Shown one piece after another: positions 33,502 to 42,298 of a DNA stretch of 64,000 bases. The notes below the pieces were generated by a model. It saw nothing but the letters and a program-made list of their open reading frames with translations. It was not told the DNA's origin and did not search any database. A program made the position numbers and the translations under genes. The stretch comes from an uncultured Eubacteriales bacterium (GTDB lineage Bacteria; Bacillota; Clostridia; Peptostreptococcales; Anaerovoracaceae): the NCBI GenBank assembly GCA_900315895.1, contig ONAY01000001.1:62001-126000 (forward strand), given 5' to 3'. Every line of letters begins with the position of its first letter. Positions within the stretch are counted from its first letter, which is position 1.

Positions 33502-36150
33502 ATGAAACGCCAGGTGATCGGTGTCTTCGCTCACGTTGACGCCGGCAAGACAACTTTATCAGAAGGACTGCTTTACCTTGCGGGAGCCCTCAGGCAGGTC
33601 GGAAGGGTGGACAAGGGGGATACTCTTCTGGATTTCGACCCCATGGAGCAGGAGAGAGGCATCACTGTGTTCAGCGGTGAGGCCTGTTTCACCTACGGCG
33701 AAACGGAGTTCACCCTGGTGGATACCCCTGGCCACAGGGATTTCAGCCCGGAGATGGAGAGGCCGCTTTCTGTCATAGATATGGCAGTGCTGGTGGTAAG
33801 CGGCACCGAAGGGGTGCAGAGCCACACCGGGACCATTCTTAAGCTTCTGAACCATTACAGAGTTCCAACAGTGGTATTCATCAACAAGATGGATATGAAT
33901 GGGGCTGACAAGGCCGGAGTCATGAAGGAGCTCAGGGAGGTCTTGCCAGGCGCGGTGGACTTCGAGGAGGATGAAGATCATCTTAATGAAGACCTGGCAT
34001 CCTGTTCAGAAGGACTCATGGAAGAATTTTTTGCGGGGGGATCCTTGTCGGAAGACTCCATCAGAAGGGCTGTGAGCAATAGGGAAGTGTTCCCTGTGGT
34101 ATCCGGGTCGGCTTTAAAGATGGAAGGCCTGGAGAAGCTGCTGGAGCTTTTGGACAGGATGGCTCCTGACCGGATCTATCCCGAAGATTTCGGCGCCAGA
34201 GTATACAAGATAACGAGAGACATCAAGGGGAACCGCCTGACCCATCTCAAGGTCACGGGCGGGACCCTCAGGACCAAGATGCTGGTTGAGACTAGGGAAG
34301 GTTCTGAGGAGATGGAGGCCCTTCAGGAAAAGATAGAACAGATCAGGATTTATCAGGGAAACAAGTTCAGGACCGTACCGGAGGCCCCGGCGGGGACCCT
34401 TGCGACAGTTCTTGGTCTTAGTGAGACCTACGCGGGACAGGCTCTTGGGACTGACAGGGAGTCAAATACCATGGCGGTGATGGAGCCTGCTGTGTCATAC
34501 GCTCTTTTGCTCCCGCCGGAGGACGATCCCATGAGAGTCCTTCCCGTTCTCAAGGAGCTTGAAGAGGAGGATCCGTCTCTCAAGGTCAGCTGGGAGGAGA
34601 CCACGAAGGAGATCAGGGTCAGCATCATGGGAGAGCTGGGCAAGGATCTTTTGCTGAGAAGAATAAAGGATAGGCTGGGGTCCGATCTGGAACTGGGCTC
34701 CGGCAAGATCATATACAGGGAGACCATAAGCGCTCCCGTGGAGGGGGTCGGCCATTACGAGCCCCTGAGACACTATGCGGAGGTCAGGCTCCTTCTGGAG
34801 CCATTGCCCGAAGGGTCGGGGCTGGTGTTCCAGACAAAGCTCAGCACCGATGTTCTGGCCTCAAACTGGCAGAATCTCATAATGCAGCATTTGAGAGAGA
34901 GGCAGCACAAGGGCACCTTGACGAGATCGGCCATTACCGATATGAGAATAACTCTTACCGACGGAAGGTCGCACCTGAAACACACCTCGGGAGGAGACTT
35001 CCGGCAGGCCACATACAGGGCGGTGAGACAGGGCCTGAGGAGGGCTCTGGACGAAGGCAAGGAAGTGCTTCTGGAGCCCATGTATGATTTCGTCATAACC
35101 ATCCCGAGAACGAAGATCGGGCGGGTCATGACGGATATGGAGAGGCTCGGCGCCAAGTGCAGCATAGAGGAGGCGAGTCAGGGTCCGGATCGATTCGGGG
35201 ACATGGTGACCATCGCAGGCAGAGGACCGGTGTCCACTCTCAGAGATTACCAGACTGAATTAAACAGTTTCACCGAAGGAAGCGGACGGTTTGAAGCAAG
35301 ACAGGCGGGCTATGGCCCATGCCACAACACAGAAGAAGTGGTGGCGGAGAAGGGCTACGACCCGGATCTGGATCAGTGGAACCCCTGCGGCTCCGTTTTC
35401 ACCGAGGGGGGAGCCGGCACCTATGTGGAATGGGACCGGGTGGAGGATCTGGCCAGAACTGAGAGCTATCTGAAGCCTCCTAGAGAAGAGGACATGGAAA
35501 CGCTTCAGCCCTATGGAGGCCCATCCGGCAGTGCCATGAGGATAGGCGGTACAGAGAAGGATCTGAAGCGGATATTCGAGATGACCTACGGGGTAAGCAA
35601 GAGGGACGAGCAGCTTAGGAAGGCTGCCAGGGCCGCCAAGACCAGACGCCCCAAAGAAGACGAGGGAGAGCCCGGCGAAAACGCGAGGCCAAAGCCCACC
35701 AAGCCTGTTCAGAAGAAACCGCCCTACATGGTAGTGGATGGATACAACGTGATCTTCAGCTGGGACAGGCTAAAGAGCCTGGCTCAGGCGAACATAGACT
35801 CCGCCAGGGACGCACTGATCGACAGCCTTCAGAACTTCCAGGGCTACACCGGCATCACGGTGGTGCTGGTATTCGACGGCTACAGGGTGAAGGGCAGTTC
35901 AGGCTCCCGGGAAAAGTACGAAAAGGATCTGAGGGTGGTATACACAGGGGAAGCCCAGACCGCTGACAGGTTCATAGAAGAATTCATATATGCTAACGGG
36001 AAAAAATTCGACATCAGCGTGGTGACTTCGGACAGGCAGGTGCAGATGTCAGCTCTGGGAAATGGCGCGATCCGCCTGTCGTCCAGAGAGCTGGAGGAAC
36101 TGGTCAGAGAGACCGAGGATGAGATCCGTTCGAGGATCATGGAGGTATGA
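33502..36150 (+). CDS. Tet(M)-like translational GTPase fused to a YacP/Rae1-type NYN nuclease domain
   Basis: An 882-residue fusion. Residues 1-690 have the order of ribosome-protection proteins: G1 AHVDAGKTT (10-18), G3 DTPGH (74-78), G4 NKMD (128-131), then EF-G-like domains II to V. A Lys/Arg/Pro-rich linker (700-740) leads to a NYN/PIN-like domain (742-882) resembling YacP/Rae1, with VVDGYNV (Asp 746), FDGY (791-794), TADRFIEEF (Asp 822) and VTSDR (Asp 844). Rae1 of Bacillus subtilis cuts mRNA in the ribosomal A site, and Tet(M) proteins also bind there. A ribosome-targeted nuclease is therefore the inferred role. The ATG lacks a clear ribosome site. Confidence 0.92.
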   Translation: MKRQVIGVFAHVDAGKTTLSEGLLYLAGALRQVGRVDKGDTLLDFDPMEQERGITVFSGEACFTYGETEFTLVDTPGHRDFSPEMERPLSVIDMAVLVVSGTEGVQSHTGTILKLLNHYRVPTVVFINKMDMNGADKAGVMKELREVLPGAVDFEEDEDHLNEDLASCSEGLMEEFFAGGSLSEDSIRRAVSNREVFPVVSGSALKMEGLEKLLELLDRMAPDRIYPEDFGARVYKITRDIKGNRLTHLKVTGGTLRTKMLVETREGSEEMEALQEKIEQIRIYQGNKFRTVPEAPAGTLATVLGLSETYAGQALGTDRESNTMAVMEPAVSYALLLPPEDDPMRVLPVLKELEEEDPSLKVSWEETTKEIRVSIMGELGKDLLLRRIKDRLGSDLELGSGKIIYRETISAPVEGVGHYEPLRHYAEVRLLLEPLPEGSGLVFQTKLSTDVLASNWQNLIMQHLRERQHKGTLTRSAITDMRITLTDGRSHLKHTSGGDFRQATYRAVRQGLRRALDEGKEVLLEPMYDFVITIPRTKIGRVMTDMERLGAKCSIEEASQGPDRFGDMVTIAGRGPVSTLRDYQTELNSFTEGSGRFEARQAGYGPCHNTEEVVAEKGYDPDLDQWNPCGSVFTEGGAGTYVEWDRVEDLARTESYLKPPREEDMETLQPYGGPSGSAMRIGGTEKDLKRIFEMTYGVSKRDEQLRKAARAAKTRRPKEDEGEPGENARPKPTKPVQKKPPYMVVDGYNVIFSWDRLKSLAQANIDSARDALIDSLQNFQGYTGITVVLVFDGYRVKGSSGSREKYEKDLRVVYTGEAQTADRFIEEFIYANGKKFDISVVTSDRQVQMSALGNGAIRLSSRELEELVRETEDEIRSRIMEV

Positions 36151-36152
36151 CA

Positions 36153-37031
36153 ATGAAGATTTATGTAGTGGATGCTTTTACTGATGTCATATTCGGAGGA
36201 AATCCTGCAGGGGTGGTGATACTTCCTGAAGGAGCGGACTTCCCTGATGATGAGACCTGCGTGAAGACTGCAGCGGAGATGAGATACTCCGAGACCGCCT
36301 TCATCAAAAGGCTTGGGGAGAAGGAATTCAACATCAGATACTTCACGCCGGCTGCTGAGGTGGAGCTCTGCGGACACGCCACCATCGGAAGCTTTGCGGC
36401 ATTGAGATACGGCGGATATATCGGAGACGGTACCTATCTGAACCACACCATCTCAGGGGACATCTATGTGGACGTGGACGGCGACAGGATACTGATGGAT
36501 ATGGCGAAGCCCGTCAAGATCGGCGAGATCACCGAAGAGGAAAAGCTTAATGAACTCTATAGCATCATGGGACTGGACTACGCCGCTCAGAAGGCTTCCG
36601 GCCTTGAGCTCATGCCCCAGATGATATCCACGGGGCTTCCGGACATAATGATGCCTGTGAAGACCTTAAAGGACCTGGAGGACATAGCGCCTGACTTCCC
36701 GGATCTGTCCAAGCTCTCCGAAAGGTACGAGGTGGTGGGAGTACATGCCTTCACTCTGGATGGAGACGATGCCACCGCCCACGCCAGGAACTTCGCTCCA
36801 CTCTACGATATAGATGAAGAGGCTGCCACAGGCACATCCAACGGCGCCCTCACATACTACGGATATTTGAACGGCTTCGTGAGATCCGGAGACGATGTCA
36901 AGATAATCCAGGGCGAAAAGATGGGAAGACCCTCAGCCATCCTTACTCACATCGAAGCGAAGGGAGACAACTGCCTCATCAGAGTGGGCGGCAGAGGAAT
37001 TATGGTGCTGGAAGGCGAGATCAACATTTAA
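36153..37031 (+). CDS. PhzF family phenazine biosynthesis-like protein
   Basis: A 292-residue PhzF-fold protein. The active-site glutamate lies in RYSETAFIK near residue 44, and the paired-domain fold is supported by FTPAAEVELCGHATIG and the mirrored EEAATGTSNGALTYYG. Members are isomerases or epimerases of unknown substrate in most bacteria, and no phenazine genes are present. GGAGGT lies 6 bases before ATG 36153; ATG 36147 would be too close to it. The ribosome site lies in the end of the GTPase-NYN gene, so the two are co-transcribed. Confidence 0.9.
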   Translation: MKIYVVDAFTDVIFGGNPAGVVILPEGADFPDDETCVKTAAEMRYSETAFIKRLGEKEFNIRYFTPAAEVELCGHATIGSFAALRYGGYIGDGTYLNHTISGDIYVDVDGDRILMDMAKPVKIGEITEEEKLNELYSIMGLDYAAQKASGLELMPQMISTGLPDIMMPVKTLKDLEDIAPDFPDLSKLSERYEVVGVHAFTLDGDDATAHARNFAPLYDIDEEAATGTSNGALTYYGYLNGFVRSGDDVKIIQGEKMGRPSAILTHIEAKGDNCLIRVGGRGIMVLEGEINI

Positions 37032-37046
37032 AAGAGGGAAGAACTG

Positions 37047-37055
37047 TGATATAAT
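37047..37055 (+). promoter_or_regulatory. Extended -10 of the mtnA-like gene, with leader hairpin
   Basis: TGATATAAT, followed in the leader by a GC-rich hairpin near 37075-37095 (CCTGCCTCC-GGC-GGAGGCGGG) just before the AGGAGG site. The hairpin may affect translation. Confidence 0.5.
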
Positions 37056-37115
37056 ATATGGCAGTGTTTTTTCCTGCCTCCGGCGGAGGCGGGCATTATG
37101 ATTCAGGAGGACGAG

Positions 37116-38234
37116 ATGCTGGAAACTGTACCCCTTTGGTTTAAGGATGATAAATTGTATATTTTGGACCAGACCAGGCTTCCCAACGAGGAGGTCACAG
37201 AGGAACTGGTCACCAAGGAAGACGTTTGGGACGCCATCAAAAAACTCAAGGTGAGAGGTGCCCCGGCCATCGGAGTGTGCGCTGCCTACGGACTTTACAT
37301 ATCGGTAAAGAACTTCTGCCCCTATCCGGACAGCGTCTGCGGCGACATGAACAACAGCAAAAAATTCGGCTGCCACAGGGAGGAGAACGTCAGAAAGTTC
37401 CTGGCCTTCATCAAGGAGACTGCGGACTACCTGAACTCATCCCGTCCCACCGCCGTAAACCTGAGCTGGGCCCTGAAGCGCCTGGTGAAGAAGGTTGAAG
37501 ACGTGGTGGAAGCCGGAGAGATCATAACGGTGAAGGGCATGAAGAACCTGCTCAGAGAGGAAGCCATCAAGATCCACGAGGAAGACGTGGCTGCCTGCAT
37601 GGCCATGGGCGAATACGGTCTGGAACTTCTGAAACCCGGCATGGGTGTGCTTACCCACTGCAACGCCGGGACCATCGCCACATCCAAGTACGGGACCTGC
37701 CTGGCACCCATCCATCTGGGACAGGAGAGAGGGTACGGGTTTAAGATGTTTTGCGACGAGACCAGACCCCTCCTGCAGGGCGCAAGGCTCACATCCTGGG
37801 AACTGGTGAAGAACGGCGTGGACACCACCCTCATATGCGATAACATGGCGTCCATCGTCATGAAGAACGGCTGGATAGATGCAGTGGTGGTAGGCTGTGA
37901 CAGAATGGCTGCCAACGGCGACGGAGCCAACAAGATCGGGACCTCCGGCGTGGCCATCCTGGCCAAGGAGTACGGCATCCCCTTCTATATGTTCGTTCCC
38001 ACGTCCACCATCGACCTGGACACGCCTACGGGAGCTGACATCCCCATCGAACTCAGAGAGGGCGATGAGATCAAGAATATGTGGTACGAGAAGCCCATGG
38101 CGCCGGAGGGAGCCAAGACCTACAACCCGGCTTTCGACGTGACGGATCACAAGTACATCACCGCTGTGGTCACAGAGAAGGGCATAGTGAGACCTCCCTA
38201 CGACGTGAACCTGAGAAAGATCATCGAAGGATAG
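37116..38234 (+). CDS. mtnA: S-methyl-5-thioribose-1-phosphate isomerase family protein
   Basis: A 372-residue eIF2B-like sugar-phosphate isomerase. Family signatures are KVRGAPAIGVCAAYG, the catalytic cysteine in THCNAGTIATSKYGT, the aspartate in VVGCDRMAANGD, and KIGTSGVAILAK. It would isomerise methylthioribose-1-phosphate in methionine salvage, though no salvage partners are nearby. It has a Cys-rich insertion after the first motif (CPYPDSVCGDMNNSKKFGC). The start at 37116 has AGGAGG 6 bases upstream; an earlier ATG lacks one. Confidence 0.88.
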   Translation: MLETVPLWFKDDKLYILDQTRLPNEEVTEELVTKEDVWDAIKKLKVRGAPAIGVCAAYGLYISVKNFCPYPDSVCGDMNNSKKFGCHREENVRKFLAFIKETADYLNSSRPTAVNLSWALKRLVKKVEDVVEAGEIITVKGMKNLLREEAIKIHEEDVAACMAMGEYGLELLKPGMGVLTHCNAGTIATSKYGTCLAPIHLGQERGYGFKMFCDETRPLLQGARLTSWELVKNGVDTTLICDNMASIVMKNGWIDAVVVGCDRMAANGDGANKIGTSGVAILAKEYGIPFYMFVPTSTIDLDTPTGADIPIELREGDEIKNMWYEKPMAPEGAKTYNPAFDVTDHKYITAVVTEKGIVRPPYDVNLRKIIEG

Positions 38235-38237
38235 TTA

Positions 38238-39134
38238 ATGGAAAAGAAAAGTTTTGTTGAAAAATATGCCAGGATCCTGGTGATCATCGCGGTATTCTGC
38301 GGCGGAGCATCCGGGCCCCTGGCAGCAAAGATAACCGCATCGGCCCTGGTCATCGGCCTGGGAAGGCTGACTGTGGCACTGCCGTTTTTTGCGGTGCCGG
38401 TGCTCAGAAACCGGGAAAAGAGGGAGGCTATGCTGAAGCTCCCCAGGCGCACTGTTTTGCTCTGCGGGCTTACGGGCATGTTCCTGTTTCTGCACTTCTT
38501 CTGCTGGTTCACGGCAGTTAAGTACGCCAACGTGTCGGCGGCAGCGGTGCTGGCGGCATTCCACCCCCTGGTGGTGCTGGCAATCACAGTATTCATCTAT
38601 AAGAAAAGGGTGTCTGGCAAGGCCATCGTGGCCATAGTGATCGCCCTCGCGGCAGGCGCATACATGACCTGCTCCGACTTAAGCGCCTTTTCGGACGGAA
38701 GAGCCATCGGATACATACTGGCCTTCCTGTCAGGCGTATTCATGGGCATCTACTTCGCCATCGGCAAAAAAGCTCACGAGGGAGTGGAGGGCAGCACCTA
38801 CGTGTTCCTGGTCTTCCTCAGCTGCTGGATCTGCTTCGTCATCGCAGTGATCGTGACGGGCACACCGGTCCTGGGATACCCCGCCACAGATTACCTGTTC
38901 ATCGTGCTTCTGGCCTTCGTTTGCCAGATCGGATCCCATGCGGTCTGGAACCTTTGCCTGGGCATGGTGGAGCCTCTCTACGTCAGCGCCTGGGAGTCCA
39001 TGGACCCGGTGGTATCAACTATCCTGGCCTTCGTTCTCATCGGCCAGGTGCCCACCCTTACTGAGGTCGTCTGCTGCATCATAGTCGTAGCAGCCCTCAT
39101 AATGTACTCACGCTACGAAAGTGAAGAAGAATAA
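38238..39134 (+). CDS. EamA/DMT-superfamily transporter
   Basis: A 298-residue membrane protein with ten predicted helices in two EamA repeats, typical of the drug/metabolite transporter superfamily. The C-terminus is short and acidic. It starts 3 bases after the mtnA stop and so is probably co-transcribed. The substrate is unknown; metabolite or amino-acid export is usual for the family. Confidence 0.88.
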   Translation: MEKKSFVEKYARILVIIAVFCGGASGPLAAKITASALVIGLGRLTVALPFFAVPVLRNREKREAMLKLPRRTVLLCGLTGMFLFLHFFCWFTAVKYANVSAAAVLAAFHPLVVLAITVFIYKKRVSGKAIVAIVIALAAGAYMTCSDLSAFSDGRAIGYILAFLSGVFMGIYFAIGKKAHEGVEGSTYVFLVFLSCWICFVIAVIVTGTPVLGYPATDYLFIVLLAFVCQIGSHAVWNLCLGMVEPLYVSAWESMDPVVSTILAFVLIGQVPTLTEVVCCIIVVAALIMYSRYESEEE

Positions 39135-39139
39135 TAATA

Positions 39140-39943
39140 ATGTATAAAGTGAAACTTAGATCCTTCGAAGGGCCCTTCGACCTTCTGGTCTTTTTGATCG
39201 AGACGGCGGAAATGAGCATCTACGACATAAGGATCAGCGAGATCACAAGTCAATATCTTTCCTACATCCGGGAGATGGAGGACAGGAACATCGAAGTCGC
39301 AGAGGAATTCATGGTCCTGGCTGCCACTCTGATCGAGATCAAGGCCAGAATGGTTATCCCAAGAGAGGATGCCCAGGGCGAACCTGTCATCGAGGATGAT
39401 CCCAGGCAGGAACTGGTCCAGAGGATACTTGAGTACAAAAGATTCAAGGAACTGGCAGGTCAGCTTCAGGAGGCGGAGGACAGGGAGTCCCACGTCTACA
39501 CCAAGCCCAAGGAGGACATCTCGGAGTACCTGGAGAACCCTGAAGAGGTGCTTAAACTGGAGATGGATTCTCTGGTGTCAGGATTCATGCTCTTCCTGAG
39601 AAAGAAGAAAAAGATCGAGGACGTAAGGCGCCACTACACCAGGGTCGAAAGGGAGAGATCCAGGATGGAGCATAGGATATTTTCCATCCTTACCAAGGTC
39701 AGGAAACACACCGGCCAGATCTTCAATTTCAGAGACCTGGTGGAGGACAAGAAGGACAGGCGTGACATAATCGTCACCTTCACATCGGTGCTGGAGATGG
39801 CCAAGGAAAGAGTCATCGACCTCAGACAAAAGAAGATATACGGAAACATTGAGATCAAAGCCGGTGAGAACGTGGAAAAGGATGACATCCTCAAGAGATA
39901 TGCTCCTGAAGGATTCACCGGGGAGGTGCAAAGTGAACAATAA
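39140..39943 (+). CDS. scpA: Segregation and condensation protein A
   Basis: The 267-residue kleisin of the SMC-ScpAB condensin complex, bridging SMC heads during chromosome segregation. The N-terminal SMC-neck-binding region begins KLRSFEGPFDLLVFLIE and the C-terminal winged helix binds the SMC head. The adjacent scpB and rluB genes are in the order conserved in Firmicutes. It starts 5 bases after the EamA gene, so the operon may run from mtnA. Confidence 0.95.
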   Translation: MYKVKLRSFEGPFDLLVFLIETAEMSIYDIRISEITSQYLSYIREMEDRNIEVAEEFMVLAATLIEIKARMVIPREDAQGEPVIEDDPRQELVQRILEYKRFKELAGQLQEAEDRESHVYTKPKEDISEYLENPEEVLKLEMDSLVSGFMLFLRKKKKIEDVRRHYTRVERERSRMEHRIFSILTKVRKHTGQIFNFRDLVEDKKDRRDIIVTFTSVLEMAKERVIDLRQKKIYGNIEIKAGENVEKDDILKRYAPEGFTGEVQSEQ

Positions 39944-40565
39944 GACAATTAAATCAGCCTTCGAATCCATGCTCTTCACCTGGGGAGAGCCTCTTCCAGC
40001 CAAGGATGCGGCAGATGTTTTCGGAATGAAGGAAGAAGAGGCCAGGAAGTTATTTCTGGAGCTCAAGGACGAATATGAGCAGGAGGGACGCGGCATAGTG
40101 ATCCGCGAGATCAACGGCGCCTTCCAGTATGCCACAAAGGAAGAGAACGCTTCCTACATAGAGAAGCTTTGCACACCGGTAAAGGTCAAGCGCCTTTCCC
40201 AGTCTGCATTGGAGGTGCTGGCCATAATCGCATACAAGCAGCCTGTGACCAAGGGAGAGATCGAGGCCATTAGAGGAATCAAGTGCGACAGGGTTATGGA
40301 CGGACTGGTGGCCAAGGGGCTGGTGGAGGCCGTGGGAAGATCCCAGGCCATTGGACGCCCCATTCTCTACGGGACCACGGACGGATTTTTGATGCACTTC
40401 GGATTCTCATCGCTTAAGGATCTGCCGGAGATAGAGGACATCGACTCCGTCATCAATCTGGAGGATGCCTCGGAAATGGATGCGGCTTCTTCATTCAGTG
40501 ATGAATTAAATGCCGAGAGCGGCGAGAAGGTTTCAGACGGAAACCAGATAAAGCTTGAAATATGA
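39933..40565 (+). CDS. scpB: Segregation and condensation protein B
   Basis: The 210-residue winged-helix partner of ScpA. Conserved stretches are FESMLFTWGEPL, LSQSALEVLAIIAYKQPVTK and GIKCDRVMDGLVAKGLVE. I chose GTG 39933 because GGGGAGGT lies 5 bases upstream inside the end of scpA; the genes overlap by 11 bases. The last 40 residues are acidic and variable. Confidence 0.95.
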   Translation: MNNKTIKSAFESMLFTWGEPLPAKDAADVFGMKEEEARKLFLELKDEYEQEGRGIVIREINGAFQYATKEENASYIEKLCTPVKVKRLSQSALEVLAIIAYKQPVTKGEIEAIRGIKCDRVMDGLVAKGLVEAVGRSQAIGRPILYGTTDGFLMHFGFSSLKDLPEIEDIDSVINLEDASEMDAASSFSDELNAESGEKVSDGNQIKLEI

Positions 40566-40575
40566 GGGATCTCAG

Positions 40576-41280
40576 ATGAGAATCAATAAATATATTGCGC
40601 AGTCGGGACTTTGCTCCCGCAGAAAAGCGGACGAATATGTTTTGAACGGCAACGTCAGAGTCAACGGCCAGATCATGAGGGAGCCGGGATATGACGTGCT
40701 TCCGGATGACCGGGTGGAGGTAAACGGGAGACAGGTGGAAGCGGACGAAAAGCCTGTCTACTATCTTTTGAACAAGCCGGTGGGCTATATAACCACCATG
40801 AAGGATGAGCAGGGAAGACCCTCAGTTGCGGACCTTATAGGGGACATCGATGAGAGAGTATTTCCCGTAGGAAGACTGGATGGAAACACCTCCGGAGCGC
40901 TGATACTCACCAATGACGGACACATCGCTTACAGACTGTCCCACCCGAAGATGCTGGTGTACAAGACCTACAGGGCCATGGTAAAGGGCGTCCTCTCCAA
41001 AGAGAAGGAAGTCAGGCTCAGAAAGGGCATCGACATCGGAGGCTACATCACGAAGCCTGCCAGGACCGCCGTCCTGGAGCAGCGTCCGGGATCGGCCACC
41101 GTGGAGATATCCATTACCGAAGGTCGCTATCATCAGGTGAGGAAGATGTTCAAGGCTGTGGGCTGCCCGGTGCAGACTCTGGAAAGGATCTCAGTAGGAG
41201 AGATCAGGCTGGGGCGGCTCAAGGAAGGAACGTATAGGAAGCTGACTCCCAAAGAGATAGAGTGGCTTAAGAGTCTGTAA
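40576..41280 (+). CDS. rluB: Pseudouridine synthase, RluB/RsuA family
   Basis: A 234-residue rRNA pseudouridine synthase. The N-terminal S4 domain reads MRINKYIAQSGLCSRRKADE. The catalytic aspartate lies in VGRLDGNTSGALILTNDG; leucines usual at the TSGLL position are replaced by alanine and leucine. The C-terminal motif is EGRYHQVRKMF. It probably modifies 23S rRNA near position 2605. It follows scpB by 10 bases. Confidence 0.93.
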   Translation: MRINKYIAQSGLCSRRKADEYVLNGNVRVNGQIMREPGYDVLPDDRVEVNGRQVEADEKPVYYLLNKPVGYITTMKDEQGRPSVADLIGDIDERVFPVGRLDGNTSGALILTNDGHIAYRLSHPKMLVYKTYRAMVKGVLSKEKEVRLRKGIDIGGYITKPARTAVLEQRPGSATVEISITEGRYHQVRKMFKAVGCPVQTLERISVGEIRLGRLKEGTYRKLTPKEIEWLKSL

Positions 41281-41322
41281 ACTTAGGTGCGGATTTTGGC
41301 AAGATACGGAAAGGGGTAAAAA

Positions 41323-41679
41323 ATGTACTGCAAACACTGTGGATTCAAGGTGCCTGAGGGCGCAGAATTCTGCGACAACTGCGGGCACAGGATGAATGCG
41401 AGCAACTGGATAGATAAGCTGGAAAGCCTGAGAGAGGACGAGCTGACCCACGCAGGGGAGCAGCCCAGAAAGACGGATCTTTTTCCGGACAGACCCAGCA
41501 AAAAATCATCGGGCAACAGAGTTGATCTCAAGAAGTCCATTGGCCGCGCAAAAGTGAAGCCTTTGGGCGGTGCGTCACGAAAGAAGGCTGATCAGTCGGA
41601 GACGGCGAAGGTTGTGGGAAGCATCCTGGCGGCGCTCCTGGGACTCGTTGTCAGCATATTGATGACGATGCTTGACTAG
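41323..41679 (+). CDS. Zinc-ribbon protein with C-terminal membrane helix
   Basis: A 118-residue protein with an N-terminal zinc ribbon (CKHCGFKVPEGAEFCDNCG), a basic linker and one C-terminal hydrophobic helix (about 94-116). This tail-anchored layout is common in clostridia and has no assigned role. It has a GGGG-type ribosome site and may be the last gene of the scp operon. Confidence 0.85.
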   Translation: MYCKHCGFKVPEGAEFCDNCGHRMNASNWIDKLESLREDELTHAGEQPRKTDLFPDRPSKKSSGNRVDLKKSIGRAKVKPLGGASRKKADQSETAKVVGSILAALLGLVVSILMTMLD

Positions 41680-41693
41680 TAAGAAGTAACAAA

Positions 41694-41717
41694 AGCCCCG
41701 CATCTGCGGGGCTCGTC
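41694..41717. terminator. Bidirectional terminator between the zinc-ribbon gene and kal
   Basis: AGCCCCGC-ATCT-GCGGGGCT; T-rich on both exits. Confidence 0.85.
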
Positions 41718-41733
41718 TTTTGCATTCAGTTGA

Positions 41734-42141
41734 TTAGTCCTGGAAAACTCTCTTGCACTCTTTGGGTGTTACGCAGGTTCCGGAAGCTCTTGCAACGATG
41801 ATGGGTTCCTCGAGAAAGTCAGCTGCGGAAGCAGAGATGTCCTTTCTGGAAACGATGACTTTTCTGGCCTCGAAGACCATGTGTCTGGAAGTGTTGCCGA
41901 TGCGGTCGATGTATCCGTAAGCTTCGATGTAGTCGCCTGCATATGTGGGAGCAAGGAATTCTACGTTGTCATATGCGCAGAAAAGACCTTCGTCTCCGTC
42001 GATCTGGATGAGCAGCTCTGTAGCTACGTCTCCGAAAAGATGTACCATGTGAGCTCCGTCTACAAGCTCTCCGCCGTAGTGAGCGTCCTTAGCGGACATT
42101 CTAAGTCTTAATGTTGACTCATATTTTCTTTCTTCAGCCAT
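41734..42141 (-). CDS. kal: 3-aminobutyryl-CoA ammonia-lyase
   Basis: A 135-residue single hot-dog-domain protein matching Kal of the lysine fermentation pathway, which removes ammonia from L-3-aminobutyryl-CoA to give crotonyl-CoA. The conserved block is [23 protein letters not shown], followed by [15 protein letters not shown]. It is transcribed away from the activator gene, from a sigma-54 promoter at 42212-42228. AAGGAGA lies 9 bases before the ATG. The in-frame upstream extension lies in the promoter and is not coding. Its location beside kdd and kamA supports the assignment over a general thioesterase. Confidence 0.9.
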   Translation of the reverse strand: MAEERKYESTLRLRMSAKDAHYGGELVDGAHMVHLFGDVATELLIQIDGDEGLFCAYDNVEFLAPTYAGDYIEAYGYIDRIGNTSRHMVFEARKVIVSRKDISASAADFLEEPIIVARASGTCVTPKECKRVFQD

Positions 42142-42211
42142 TTTGAATAATCTCCTTTGTTTGATCTTTTGCTGCTGCATGACAGCGATAAATATTACGC
42201 AAAATAATAAT

Positions 42212-42228
42212 TGCATAATTTGTGCCAA
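42212..42228 (-). promoter_or_regulatory. Sigma-54 promoter of kal
   Basis: On the minus strand TTGGCAC and TGCA are placed so that GG and GC are exactly 12 bases apart, matching the -24/-12 consensus almost perfectly. Confidence 0.8.
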
Positions 42229-42257
42229 TGGTATATGATGTGTTTTAGCAGGAAAAC

Positions 42258-42273
42258 GAACCGATAATGGTTC
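42258..42273. promoter_or_regulatory. GAACC-N6-GGTTC palindrome, candidate activator site
   Basis: GAACCGATAATGGTTC sits 30-45 bases upstream of the kal -24 element. A matching palindrome lies upstream of the kdd promoter. A half-site, GAACCG, recurs at 42290-42295. Confidence 0.6.
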
Positions 42274-42298
42274 ATATGGCTATAGGAGCGAACCGAAA

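Noticed and set aside
33502..36150. Acquired tetracycline resistance gene
   Set aside because: The GTPase part resembles Tet(M) but carries an extra nuclease domain, has host-like codon use, and no mobile element is nearby; resistance cannot be assumed.
41734..42141. General acyl-CoA thioesterase
   Set aside because: The hot-dog fold alone would allow it, but size, sequence and the sigma-54-linked position beside kdd fit Kal better.
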